Shown here: positions 52,793-63,129 of the stretch, one piece after another
How the letters are laid out: every line of letters begins with the position of its first letter
How positions within the stretch are numbered: the first letter of the stretch is position 1
Assembly (NCBI RefSeq): GCF_007827465.1
Contig: NZ_VISL01000001.1
Location: 1,164,501 to 1,228,500, forward strand
Direction of reading: 5' to 3'
Source: Dokdonia sp. Hel_I_53
Lineage (GTDB): Bacteria > Bacteroidota > Bacteroidia > Flavobacteriales > Flavobacteriaceae
Length of the DNA: 64,000 nucleotides
Program-made: the position numbers and the translations under genes
Notes under the pieces: model-generated
What the model was told of the DNA's origin: nothing
Seen by the model: only the letters and a program-made list of their open reading frames with translations
Database searches by the model: none

Positions 52793-54043
52793 TTAATGTA
52801 AAGTTGAGTCTACTAAAGAAAAACTAACCATTTCAACTTTAGAAGAGTCATTTTGTAACATTGTAAAAGCAATATAAACTTGGTTGTCTACGACCGCTAG
52901 CTGTGGAAATCCACTCTGGCGTTCTGCAGAGATATTTGAGACCGTGATAGGATTGCTAAATATTCTGTTAGTATTCACTTTAGTTATTTTCAATGCTGTT
53001 TTATCATCTTGAGGTTCTAGCCAGCTCACTAGTGCATTCCCGTCTTTTAAAAACTGAGCACCTACTCTGCCTATTGCATTACCGCTGTCTAAACGAATTG
53101 GGTTTTGGAAACTCTCTCCAGCATCAGTAGAAAAAGCTACCATTACTCTAGGAGTTTCACCTTGTGCCGTAAACCATGAGACCACAACGTTCATACCCTG
53201 AGTATCCATTGCAGGTCCATTGACAGGGCATCCGTTTAATTTCCAATCATCATGGGCAATAGGAGTTGGCTTTGTCCACACTCCATCCACATATCTTACA
53301 ATCGAGATGTCACGTATTTCTTCCTCTGTACTTGTACGATCACGATAAACCACAATAGGACCATTTTCTGTAATTGCAGTTGCAGTACTACAACAATCGC
53401 ATACTCTGGCATCTAATTCTGTTTCTTTTGTGATTACCCCTTCTGCAGTGACAAAAGCATTTCGCAAGGTCATTTGATTTTTATAACGATCTTTATTTTT
53501 TGTATTTCTTCCATCTAGCCAGCTTACAGAAAAACCATCATTGTATGGTTTACTGGAAACAAAACCATGCTCTGCTGCAATGCCATCGGTATTCAAAAGT
53601 ATATTTGAATTTCTAGAACGCTTTCGCGAAAGCGTATCAAAAACACTCAACTTGATATCGTAATCGTAAGTTCCTTCAGCAGATTTTTCTAAAATATTAG
53701 CAAGTACTTTGTCTCCATTCACAGAAAGTGACGGAAAATCTGCCCAGTTTATAAACCAGTTTGTACCGGAAGTAACGGTTTTTGGTATACTCCACGTATC
53801 ATTTTCAAACCATGCATATTTTAAAATAGAAAGGCTGTCCTCCTCCTCAACCCAAGACATATGCAATTTATCTTTTGTGCTATAAAGTCTAGGTAGGTGA
53901 GAAACTCCTTGTTGAGGAAGTGCGATAGATCTTAAAAAAAACTTAGATTCCTTTTGATGCGTCAAAGACGCATTTGTTTTTGATGATTGGTTACAAGAAA
54001 AAAGCAGCCCTGTTATAACTAATGAGATGATCTGTATACGCAC
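52793..54043 (-). CDS. BNR/sialidase-like lipoprotein with a CDCC motif
   Basis: 416 residues. Lipobox LLFSC with Cys17. A beta-propeller-like pattern carries BNR/Asp-box-like turns (SADKLHMSW-type strands, FSTDAGESFQNPIRL). A conserved-looking ARVCDCCSTATAI (C215, C217, C218) and NGCPVNGPAMD (C272) may form a metal site or disulfide cluster. I think it belongs to an exo-sialidase-like family, but glycosidase activity is unproven. It carries a palindrome copy at 53620 read LSRK. Convergent with the M14 gene. Confidence 0.72.
   Translation of the reverse strand: MRIQIISLVITGLLFSCNQSSKTNASLTHQKESKFFLRSIALPQQGVSHLPRLYSTKDKLHMSWVEEEDSLSILKYAWFENDTWSIPKTVTSGTNWFINWADFPSLSVNGDKVLANILEKSAEGTYDYDIKLSVFDTLSRKRSRNSNILLNTDGIAAEHGFVSSKPYNDGFSVSWLDGRNTKNKDRYKNQMTLRNAFVTAEGVITKETELDARVCDCCSTATAITENGPIVVYRDRTSTEEEIRDISIVRYVDGVWTKPTPIAHDDWKLNGCPVNGPAMDTQGMNVVVSWFTAQGETPRVMVAFSTDAGESFQNPIRLDSGNAIGRVGAQFLKDGNALVSWLEPQDDKTALKITKVNTNRIFSNPITVSNISAERQSGFPQLAVVDNQVYIAFTMLQNDSSKVEMVSFSLVDSTLH
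53620..53633. repeat. Dispersed palindrome copy 15
   Basis: Perfect copy inside the BNR-like lipoprotein gene, read on the minus strand T-LSRK-R. Confidence 0.9.
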
Positions 54044-54094
54044 AATCTATAAATTTGATATATTGAATTCAAATTTAAGAAAAGAAATACCTAA

Positions 54095-55456
54095 TTATTT
54101 ACTTTGAGAATGAGCAGCCCTTTTTGCATGTAACGGCTGTGGTTTTTCTAACGTTGTCACAGGTGTTGCATAAAGGTCAAAATCTTCTGCCTCTGTAATA
54201 ATTACTTTTGTGTAATCGCCTATTTTTAAATAGTGAGTTGTGGCGTCAACCAGCACTTCATTATCTACGTCTGGGCTATCAAACTCTGTACGACCAATAA
54301 AGAAATTACCCTCTTTACGATCTACCACTATTTTAAATTCTTGACCTATTTTTTGCTGATTGAGCTCCCATGAAATTTGTGATTGTATTTCCATGATTTG
54401 ATTTGCACGATCCATTTTCACCTCATCAGGAACATCATCTTCTAAGTTATACGCATGCGTATTTTCTTCATGAGAATAGGTAAAACAACCAAGACGCTCA
54501 AAGCGCTGATCTTTAACCCATTGTTTTAGGATTTGAAAATCCTCTTCAGTCTCTCCTGGATACCCAACAATAAGCGTAGTTCTTATGGTCATTCCTGGTA
54601 CGCTTTCGCGAAAGCGTTCTAGCAATGCATTCGTTTTTGCCATAGTAGTACCACGGCGCATAGATTTTAATATCGAATCTGAAATATGTTGTAGTGGGAT
54701 ATCAATGTAGTTACAAACCTTTGGCTCACGGCGCATTACATCAAGCACATCGATAGGGAATCCAGTTGGGAATGCATAGTGCAGTCTAATCCACTCAATA
54801 CCTTCTACCTTAACCAAGTTTTCTAATAACTCTGCAAGGTTTCTCTTTTTGTATAAATCGAGCCCATAGTAGGTGAGATCTTGTGCTATAAGAATTAATT
54901 CTGAAACACCGTTTGCTGCTAGTTTTTGAGCTTCTGTTACTAAATGCTCAATCGGTTTTGACTTATGCTTACCTCTCATAAGCGGAATTGCACAAAATGA
55001 ACACGGACGGTCACAGCCTTCGGCAATTTTTAAATAGGCATAGTTTTTTGGTGTTGTGGTAAGACGCTCTCCAATAAGTTCATGCTTATAATCTGCTCCT
55101 AGTGCTTTTAAAAGTCCAGGCAACTCTGTAGTCCCAAAATACTGATCTACATCTGGAATTTCTTTTTGAAGATCTGGCTTATAGCGTTCAGAGAGACATC
55201 CTGTAACAAAAACCTTATCAACTTCACCTTCTTCTTTTTGTTTGACATACTCCAGAATAGTATTTACAGATTCTTCCTTTGCATTATCAATAAACCCACA
55301 CGTATTAATTACCACAATGTTTCCTTCTTCTTCATGAGCAACATCCATCTCATTTGCTTTGAGTTGGCCCATTAAGACTTCACTATCATAAACGTTTTTT
55401 GAGCAACCTAAAGTAACAACGTTTATCTTATTCTTTTTCAGTGATTTCGTACGCAT
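54095..55456 (-). CDS. rimO: Ribosomal protein S12 methylthiotransferase
   Basis: 453 residues from ATG 55454-55456 (MRTKSLKKNKINVVTLGCSKN). An in-frame ATG at 55480 overlaps an exact promoter box and is unlikely. RimO is a radical-SAM enzyme with two 4Fe-4S clusters that methylthiolates Asp89 of S12. The N-terminal cluster cysteines lie in LGCSKNVYDSE, NTCGFIDNAKEES and VTGCLSERY; the radical-SAM CxxxCxxC is CDRPCSFC. A TRAM-like C-terminal domain follows. It contains one palindrome copy (54602) read RFRES. Confidence 0.95.
   Translation of the reverse strand: MRTKSLKKNKINVVTLGCSKNVYDSEVLMGQLKANEMDVAHEEEGNIVVINTCGFIDNAKEESVNTILEYVKQKEEGEVDKVFVTGCLSERYKPDLQKEIPDVDQYFGTTELPGLLKALGADYKHELIGERLTTTPKNYAYLKIAEGCDRPCSFCAIPLMRGKHKSKPIEHLVTEAQKLAANGVSELILIAQDLTYYGLDLYKKRNLAELLENLVKVEGIEWIRLHYAFPTGFPIDVLDVMRREPKVCNYIDIPLQHISDSILKSMRRGTTMAKTNALLERFRESVPGMTIRTTLIVGYPGETEEDFQILKQWVKDQRFERLGCFTYSHEENTHAYNLEDDVPDEVKMDRANQIMEIQSQISWELNQQKIGQEFKIVVDRKEGNFFIGRTEFDSPDVDNEVLVDATTHYLKIGDYTKVIITEAEDFDLYATPVTTLEKPQPLHAKRAAHSQSK
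54602..54615. repeat. Dispersed palindrome copy 16
   Basis: Perfect copy inside rimO, read on the minus strand E-RFRES-V, the third possible reading frame. Confidence 0.9.
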
Positions 55457-55477
55457 TTCCTTTGTATTTTGGGAGTG

Positions 55478-55485
55478 CAAAGATA
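55478..55485 (-). promoter_or_regulatory. rimO -7 promoter box
   Basis: Minus-strand TATCTTTG (plus CAAAGATA), exact TAnnTTTG, 21 bases before the rimO ATG at 55456. No clear TTG upstream. Confidence 0.5.
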
Positions 55486-55621
55486 GTTTAAAAGAATGAG
55501 CTGGAAAGAATGATTATCTTAGGATATTATTTTACAAATTTTTATATAAGTTCTCGCTACTAAGTTCTATTCAAACTTTTTACAGAAGGATTAGTCCAAT
55601 TTTCATCATTAACAGATACAT

Positions 55622-56698
55622 ATGCGCTTTCTAATCATACCAATACTTCTCTTCTTTTCATGTACAACCACAGATAATCTAGATGATGTTGCCAGCGATG
55701 AAGATTCTGCATCTCTATATTTTCCACCTATAGACGATACTTCGTGGGAGACCGCTAGTCTTGATACATTAGAATGGAATGAAACAGCGCTAGAAGAGCT
55801 CAACTCTTTTCTTATCGCGTCCAATACTAAAGCATTTATTATCCTCAAAAATGGTAAAATAGTAGTTGAAAATTATTATCAAAATACAGATTCCAATACT
55901 AATCATAGGTGGAATAGCGCAGCAAAAACGCTTACTGCTGCGACTGTTGGTATTGCTCAAGAACAAGGCTTCTTACATATAGAAAACCCTAGCAGTGATT
56001 ATTTAGGGGAAGGATGGACCTCAATGACTACAGAACAAGAAGCAGCTATAACTCTAAAAAACCAACTCACGATGACTACTGGTGGGGAGTATATGGTAGA
56101 TAACTTAAATTGTACAGATCCCGAATGTCTCTCATATAATTCTGAAGCAGGCGCTAGTTGGTATTACCACAACGCATTTTATATCCTTATTCAGGATGTA
56201 ATTTCTAACGCCACAGCGCAATCCTTCGATACCTATTTCAATACACAATTACAAGCAAAAATTGGCATGAATGGCTTTTGGTTTGACTTTGGTTATCTCA
56301 AGTTATTTTCAAGTAATGCTCGAGACATGGCTCGGTTTGGATTGTTAAATCTCAGTAATGGGATTTGGAATAGCGAACAGATTATTCCAGCTTCATTTTT
56401 TACAGAAATGACCACAATATCACAATCACTCAATAAGGCATATGGTTATTTGTGGTGGCTCAACGGTCAAAGCGATTATAAACTTCCAGGAAGCAATATT
56501 ACCTTCTCTGGAAAATTAATTCCGACGGCTCCAGATGATTTAATTGCCGGATTAGGCAAAGACGATCAAAAACTTTATGTTGTTCCTAGCGAAAAGCTAG
56601 TCGTAATAAGACTAGGCGACGCAACAGATTCTTCCACACAAGGACCATCTGGATACGATACAGAACTGTGGGCTAAAATTATGGCGGTAATTGATTAA
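55622..56698 (+). CDS. Serine hydrolase lipoprotein, beta-lactamase/transpeptidase-like
   Basis: 358 residues with lipobox LLFFSC (Cys14). The penicillin-recognising fold is shown by the active-site S99-A-A-K102 (RWNSAAKTLTAATVG), Y182-H-N184 as the second catalytic motif and AGLGKDDQ near the place of the KTG/HxG motif. By family it could be a DD-carboxypeptidase, esterase or beta-lactamase-like enzyme (class C type); activity cannot be settled. Divergent from rimO. A palindrome copy follows it. Confidence 0.82.
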   Translation: MRFLIIPILLFFSCTTTDNLDDVASDEDSASLYFPPIDDTSWETASLDTLEWNETALEELNSFLIASNTKAFIILKNGKIVVENYYQNTDSNTNHRWNSAAKTLTAATVGIAQEQGFLHIENPSSDYLGEGWTSMTTEQEAAITLKNQLTMTTGGEYMVDNLNCTDPECLSYNSEAGASWYYHNAFYILIQDVISNATAQSFDTYFNTQLQAKIGMNGFWFDFGYLKLFSSNARDMARFGLLNLSNGIWNSEQIIPASFFTEMTTISQSLNKAYGYLWWLNGQSDYKLPGSNITFSGKLIPTAPDDLIAGLGKDDQKLYVVPSEKLVVIRLGDATDSSTQGPSGYDTELWAKIMAVID

Positions 56699-56704
56699 GG
56701 TCTC

Positions 56705-56718
56705 GCTTTCGCGAAAGC
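56705..56718. repeat. Dispersed palindrome copy 17
   Basis: Perfect copy in the 25-base gap between the convergent serine hydrolase and the small membrane protein genes. Confidence 0.9.
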
Positions 56719-56723
56719 GAACA

Positions 56724-57059
56724 TTATCCAAACGGATTAATCCACATTAAAAATCCGTAGATATACATTTTAAAAAATTCAAAGAAAAATACACTTAAAA
56801 TTGGCTTATACCAGCGTTTGATAATATCAGTGCTTCTTAAATACATCCAAATAATGATTACTATATAAATATAGAATAGGATAAAAATAAAATGAGGAAA
56901 GGCAGTATAAGATCCCAGTGTTTCTGGAAATAGTGGATTTTTTTCTACGCTATTATATGATTTATAGACACTCCAAAAATTGAGAACTATAAACCCCAAA
57001 CATAATACTGCAAGTATTCTTAAGACAAATTCGGGAAACCAATTAAAACTAGATTTCAT
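56724..57059 (-). CDS. Small membrane protein of unknown function
   Basis: 111 residues with about three hydrophobic helices: FVLRILAVLCLGFIVLNFW, FPHFIFILFYIYIVIIIWMYL and ILSVFFFEFFKMYIYGFLMW. No family recognised. It follows ftsY on the minus strand with a 45-base gap and may be cotranscribed with it. Confidence 0.65.
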   Translation of the reverse strand: MKSSFNWFPEFVLRILAVLCLGFIVLNFWSVYKSYNSVEKNPLFPETLGSYTAFPHFIFILFYIYIVIIIWMYLRSTDIIKRWYKPILSVFFFEFFKMYIYGFLMWINPFG

Positions 57060-57104
57060 TCAAGTCTATATCAAAACTGCTCTACTAAAATTAAATTTTA
57101 AAGA

Positions 57105-58058
57105 TTATTTAAAAAATGAATCTACAAACTCTACTTTATTAAACACTTGTAAATCTTCGATACCCTCTCCTACACCAATGTATTTCACAGGGATTTGAAA
57201 CTGATCAGAAATTCCAATAACAACTCCACCTTTTGCTGTACCATCCAGCTTTGTAACTGCTAGCGAGGTTACTTCTGTTGCAGCGGTAAATTGTTTTGCT
57301 TGCTCAAAGGCATTTTGACCCGTAGATCCATCAAGTACTAAAAGCACATCGTGTGGAGCATCACCTATAACCTTTTGCATCACACGCTTTACCTTAGTAA
57401 GCTCGTTCATTAAGTTTACTTTATTATGTAAACGACCTGCTGTATCTATAATAATGACATCTGCATTTTGATTAACGCCACTTTCTACAGCGTCAAAAGC
57501 TACAGAAGCAGGATCACTGCCCATTTGCTGCTTGACAATAGGAACATCAACACGGTCTGCCCATACTTGTAGTTGATCAATAGCCGCTGCCCTAAAGGTA
57601 TCTGCCGCTCCAAGAACCACTTTTAAACCTTGTTTTTTAAATTGATAGGCAAGTTTACCTATAGTTGTAGTTTTCCCTACCCCATTAACTCCTACCACCA
57701 TAATGACATGTGGTTTATTACCAGAAGGAATCTCAAAATCTGTCGCATTACCCTCGTTAGTCTCACTTAAGAGACCCGCTATTTCCTCACGTAAAATTTG
57801 ATTGAGTTCATCTGTCCCTACATATTTATCACGCAGTACACGTTCTTCAATACGAGTAATCACCTTAAGAGTCGTTTTTACTCCCACATCACTAGTTACT
57901 AAAACCTCTTCAAGGTTATCAAGTACGTCGTCATCAACTTTAGACTTTCCGGCAACTGCCTTACTCATCTTATCAAAAAAGCTTGTTTTAGTTTTCTCAA
58001 GACCTTTGTCTAGAGTTTCCTTTTTTTCTGGTGAAAATATGTTTTTAAAAAAGCTCAT
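57105..58058 (-). CDS. ftsY: Signal recognition particle receptor FtsY
   Basis: 317 residues: a short N-terminal region, an N-domain helical bundle and the SRP-type GTPase G domain with GVNGVGKTTTIGKLA (G1), DTFRAAAIDQL, DTAGRLHNKVNLMNEL (G3), TKLDGTAKGG (G4/G5) and a closing IGVGEGIEDLQVF. It docks SRP-ribosome complexes at the membrane. It lacks the long acidic A-domain of the E. coli protein, as usual in Bacteroidota. The upstream ribosomal neighbours often seen (L28, L33, a DUF4295 protein) were not found here. Confidence 0.95.
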   Translation of the reverse strand: MSFFKNIFSPEKKETLDKGLEKTKTSFFDKMSKAVAGKSKVDDDVLDNLEEVLVTSDVGVKTTLKVITRIEERVLRDKYVGTDELNQILREEIAGLLSETNEGNATDFEIPSGNKPHVIMVVGVNGVGKTTTIGKLAYQFKKQGLKVVLGAADTFRAAAIDQLQVWADRVDVPIVKQQMGSDPASVAFDAVESGVNQNADVIIIDTAGRLHNKVNLMNELTKVKRVMQKVIGDAPHDVLLVLDGSTGQNAFEQAKQFTAATEVTSLAVTKLDGTAKGGVVIGISDQFQIPVKYIGVGEGIEDLQVFNKVEFVDSFFK

Positions 58059-58430
58059 TATTGATGGTTTGTATGTTACTAAGAACAGTTAAAGAGAATT
58101 CTCCTCCACTGCTTGATTCTATCGATTTTGATTTGACAAAAATAGTGCCTTTTAATGAGAATGTCGTTATGGCAGTTTGTACGCTTTCGCGAAAGCGTAA
58201 TCTTCACTATAAAATCCTCTATTTCCTAAGGAAATTATCTTCTAAAATCTTATTTTTACGAGAAGGCACGATTGTAAAATCTGAAGAATTATTGATACGT
58301 AGACCTTAAAATTTAACCGAAAGAAATTAAAAGTTTTCTGGCCTTTTGAAAGGTGTTTCAAAATATTAATAATTTTTTTTGCAGATACTTAGTTTTAGAA
58401 TTAAACTACAACTTATACTAAAAAAGATAT
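58059..58430. other. Region between divergent ftsY and mpl
   Basis: 372 bases with no convincing gene. It holds a palindrome copy (58183) and a minus-strand TATTTTTG box (plus CAAAAATA, 58137-58144) about 78 bases before ftsY, a candidate ftsY -7 element. An 82-codon plus-strand ORF (58061-58309) is judged spurious because its sequence includes the palindrome and has no recognisable features. Confidence 0.5.
58183..58196. repeat. Dispersed palindrome copy 18
   Basis: Perfect copy with symmetric flanks ACGC...GCGT, in the divergent ftsY-mpl spacer. Confidence 0.9.
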
Positions 58431-59783
58431 ATGAATATTCATTTCATAGCCATTGGAGGAGCCGCAATGCACAATTTAGCATTGGCTTTACATCACAAAG
58501 GAGAAACAGTAACAGGTAGTGATGACACTATTTTTGACCCTTCAAAAACACGTCTAGAAACCTATGGTTTATTACCAGAAACTTTTGGATGGTATCCTGA
58601 AAAAATTACTAAAGATTTAGATGCTGTAATCCTTGGGATGCACGCAAAAGAGCACAACCCAGAACTTTTAAGAGCGCAAGAATTGGGATTAAACATTTAC
58701 TCTTATCCAGAATTTTTATACGAGAGTGCAAAAGATAAAACACGAGTAGTGATAGGAGGATCTCATGGAAAGACTACCATCACCTCAATGATATTGCATG
58801 TAATGCACTATTGGGATAAAGAGGTAGATTATATGGTAGGAGCACAACTTGAAGGCTTTGACACCATGGTAAGAATGACAGCTGATGCAGATTTTATGAT
58901 TCTAGAAGGAGATGAATATTTAAGTAGTGCTATAGATCGCAGACCAAAATTTCACTTATACAAACCTAACATCGCTCTTCTAAGCGGCATTGCATGGGAC
59001 CACATAAATGTATTTCCAACATTTGAAAACTATCTAGAGCAGTTTCAGATATTTGTAAACTCTATGACCAATGGTGGCGCCATGGTGTATAACTCTGAAG
59101 ACGAAGACGTAGTGCAAGTTGTAGAAAATGCTACTGCACACATAAAAAAATACCCGTATGTTACTCCTGAGTACACAGTACAAAATGGAGAAACATTACT
59201 ACAAACACCTGACGGACCAATGCCTATTGAGATCTTTGGCAAACATAATCTAAATAATCTAGCCGGTGCGAAGTGGATCTGTCAACATATGGGAGTTGTA
59301 GAAGAAGATTTTTATGAAGCAATTTCAACATTTAAGGGCGCTAGTAAACGACTAGAGAAAATTGCAGAAAATGATAAAACTGTTATATATAAAGATTTTG
59401 CACACAGTCCATCAAAAGTAGAAGCTACCACTATCGCAGTAAAAGAGCAATTTCCAGAACGTAAACTAGTTGCTTGTCTAGAGCTTCATACATATAGTAG
59501 TCTCAATCCAGAGTTTTTAAATGAATATAAAGGAGCTCTGGATGCTGCAGAAGTTGCAGTTGTATTTTACTCTCCACACGCTGTTGAATTAAAAGGTCTT
59601 GAGGCTATTGATAAAAAACAAATAGAAGAAGCTTTTAGAAGGCAGGATTTAATTATTTATACAAATCCACTTGATTTTAGAACATTTTTGTTTGGTCAAG
59701 AACTTAGTGATAAGTCCATCTTATTAATGAGTAGTGGGAATTATGGAGGGTTAGATTTTGAGGATTTAAAGGGGCTGATGTAA
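58431..59783 (+). CDS. mpl: UDP-N-acetylmuramate:L-Ala-gamma-D-Glu-meso-Dap ligase-type Mur ligase (Mpl-like)
   Basis: 450 residues of the Mur-ligase family. MNIHFIAIGGAAMHNLALALHHKGETVTGSDD is the Mpl/MurC-type N-terminal UDP-binding domain, IGGSHGKTTITSMILHVM the ATP loop, and FGKHNLNNLAGAKWICQHMG and YKDFAHSPSKVEATTIAV the middle and C-terminal domains. Mpl recycles murein tripeptide by linking it to UDP-MurNAc. It resembles Mpl rather than MurC in GSDDTIFDPSKTRLE (Mpl pattern GSDxxxYPPMSTxLE), but specificity for tripeptide versus alanine is inferred. Confidence 0.8.
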   Translation: MNIHFIAIGGAAMHNLALALHHKGETVTGSDDTIFDPSKTRLETYGLLPETFGWYPEKITKDLDAVILGMHAKEHNPELLRAQELGLNIYSYPEFLYESAKDKTRVVIGGSHGKTTITSMILHVMHYWDKEVDYMVGAQLEGFDTMVRMTADADFMILEGDEYLSSAIDRRPKFHLYKPNIALLSGIAWDHINVFPTFENYLEQFQIFVNSMTNGGAMVYNSEDEDVVQVVENATAHIKKYPYVTPEYTVQNGETLLQTPDGPMPIEIFGKHNLNNLAGAKWICQHMGVVEEDFYEAISTFKGASKRLEKIAENDKTVIYKDFAHSPSKVEATTIAVKEQFPERKLVACLELHTYSSLNPEFLNEYKGALDAAEVAVVFYSPHAVELKGLEAIDKKQIEEAFRRQDLIIYTNPLDFRTFLFGQELSDKSILLMSSGNYGGLDFEDLKGLM

Positions 59784-59836
59784 CAATATCTAACAATCTA
59801 CACTAACCATAGTAACTAATCAATAAAACAACTTAA

Positions 59837-60973
59837 ATGAAATTTATTATTACATCAATAGCGCTATTTTTTATCGCTGTAGCTTCTCACAGTCAAGAGA
59901 TAAAAAAAATATCAAGAGACTGGACTTCTTTTTCTCAATCTATAAATATTTCTACTGATTCACCTAGAAAGTTTATTCTCAAAGGTAGTATTAGAGTAAT
60001 TCCAAAAGATAGCATGTCTGGAGCTGGATTATGGGCAAGAGTTGACAGAAGTGATGAAGAAAGAGGTTTTTTTGACAATATGAGTGACCGATTAGTTCAA
60101 AGTTCTGAATGGAAAGAATACACGATCGAAGGATCATTTAACAAGAATGCAAAAAAATTGGTTTTTGGAGGGCTTGTACATAACGATGGAGAATTTTTTT
60201 ATGATAATATATCGTTGCAAATTGAAGATGAAGAAGGAGAAATGAAGTTAGTAACCTTAGGGAATCCAAGTTTTGAGAGCCCTTTAAAAAACGGAATTAT
60301 TAAAGATTGGTCACCAGGAATCTCAAAGAACAAAACAGTATTAGTCAATGAGTATAAAATGAGTTCTAGTAAAAATGCAGTTGATGGATCCTTTTCATTA
60401 CTAATTAAAGGAGAAGGTACAGAACCTGGATATTCTCCAACCCGTATAGGCGAAATAGAGGGATACACACCTCAAGTTGGGGCACTTATCACTATGCTTG
60501 ATGATTTAAAGAGCAGAGTAAAAGATAGAGTAAAAAATCTATCTCAATATGAGGTAGATCACTTACACGATGAAGAAGCAAATCGGATAGGAGCTTTAAT
60601 AATGCACCTAGCAAGTGCAGAGGTGATTTACCAAAACCTTACTTTTGAAGGAAGAGAGTTTAATGAAGAAGAGAAAGAGAAATGGGAACCAGCGTTGGAC
60701 TTAGGAAAAAAAGGTCGTGATACCTTCAAAGGAAAGCCTATCTCCTATTACCTTAAAGAATATGACAAAGTAAGAGCTCGAACTAAAGAGCTTTTTAAAA
60801 CGGTTGACGACGAGTGGCTTATGCAGGAAATTCCTGCAGGAGGAATTACAAACTTTTTCTCTTGGTTTCATGTAATGGAACATCAATCCAGTCACTTAGG
60901 ACAGATCTTATTTTTAGCAAAACGGATACCACCAGAAGCTGAAATTCTAGCTCCAGAAGAAATTAAAAATTAA
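59837..60973 (+). CDS. Secreted DinB-superfamily protein with N-terminal carbohydrate-binding-like domain
   Basis: 378 residues. Signal peptide MKFIITSIALFFIAVASHSQ. Residues 25-200 form beta-strands (RKFILKGSIRVIPKDSMSGAGLWARVDRSD, VFGGLVHNDGEFFYDNISLQIED, GSFSLLIKGEG) like a galactose-binding jelly-roll. The C-terminal part (about 215-365) is a DinB-like four-helix bundle with potential metal His residues in IMHLASAEVIYQNLTF and WFHVMEHQSSHLGQILFLAKRI. DinB proteins are usually cytoplasmic thiol-linked or metal-dependent transferases, so the secreted fusion is unusual. Own terminator follows. Confidence 0.75.
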   Translation: MKFIITSIALFFIAVASHSQEIKKISRDWTSFSQSINISTDSPRKFILKGSIRVIPKDSMSGAGLWARVDRSDEERGFFDNMSDRLVQSSEWKEYTIEGSFNKNAKKLVFGGLVHNDGEFFYDNISLQIEDEEGEMKLVTLGNPSFESPLKNGIIKDWSPGISKNKTVLVNEYKMSSSKNAVDGSFSLLIKGEGTEPGYSPTRIGEIEGYTPQVGALITMLDDLKSRVKDRVKNLSQYEVDHLHDEEANRIGALIMHLASAEVIYQNLTFEGREFNEEEKEKWEPALDLGKKGRDTFKGKPISYYLKEYDKVRARTKELFKTVDDEWLMQEIPAGGITNFFSWFHVMEHQSSHLGQILFLAKRIPPEAEILAPEEIKN

Positions 60974-61014
60974 ATATACCTGTGAAAATTCTAATCAGTA
61001 TTACCCTCTTTTGA

Positions 61015-61028
61015 TCTTTCGCGAAAGC
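61015..61028. repeat. Dispersed palindrome copy 19 (one mismatch)
   Basis: TCTTTCGCGAAAGC: first base of the left arm changed; between the DinB-like gene and gyrB. Confidence 0.85.
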
Positions 61029-61069
61029 GTAATTATATTTTAAAAAAAGAACCATTCCTAGATAAAGGT

Positions 61070-61090
61070 TTTTCCACAAAATGTTGATAA
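61070..61090. promoter_or_regulatory. Two DnaA-box-like sites in inverted orientation
   Basis: TTTTCCACA (61070-61078; one base off TTATCCACA) and, on the other strand, TTATCAACA (61082-61090; one base off), three bases apart, about 96 bases before gyrB. Confidence 0.3.
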
Positions 61091-61094
61091 CTTC

Positions 61095-61146
61095 AAGGCT
61101 TTGCAGCTGTATTCACAGAGCTACTGCAAAGCCTTTCTTTATATTT
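61095..61146 (+). terminator. Terminator of the DinB-like gene, with nested hairpin
   Basis: AAGGCTTTGCAG / CTGCAAAGCCTT (61095-61106 with 61124-61135), an inner CTGT-ATTC-ACAG hairpin, followed by TTCTTTATATTTG. The gyrB -7 box overlaps the T-rich tail. Confidence 0.65.
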
Positions 61147-61147
61147 G
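61140..61147 (+). promoter_or_regulatory. gyrB -7 promoter box
   Basis: TATATTTG, exact TAnnTTTG, 38 bases before the gyrB ATG; no clear TTG upstream. Confidence 0.5.
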
Positions 61148-61164
61148 TTTGTTACACGATTTAA

Positions 61165-63129
<1,965 letters not shown>

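Noticed and set aside
58061..58309. Plus-strand ORF of 82 codons between ftsY and mpl
   Set aside because: Starts opposite the ftsY start, runs through the palindrome and shows no recognisable domain.
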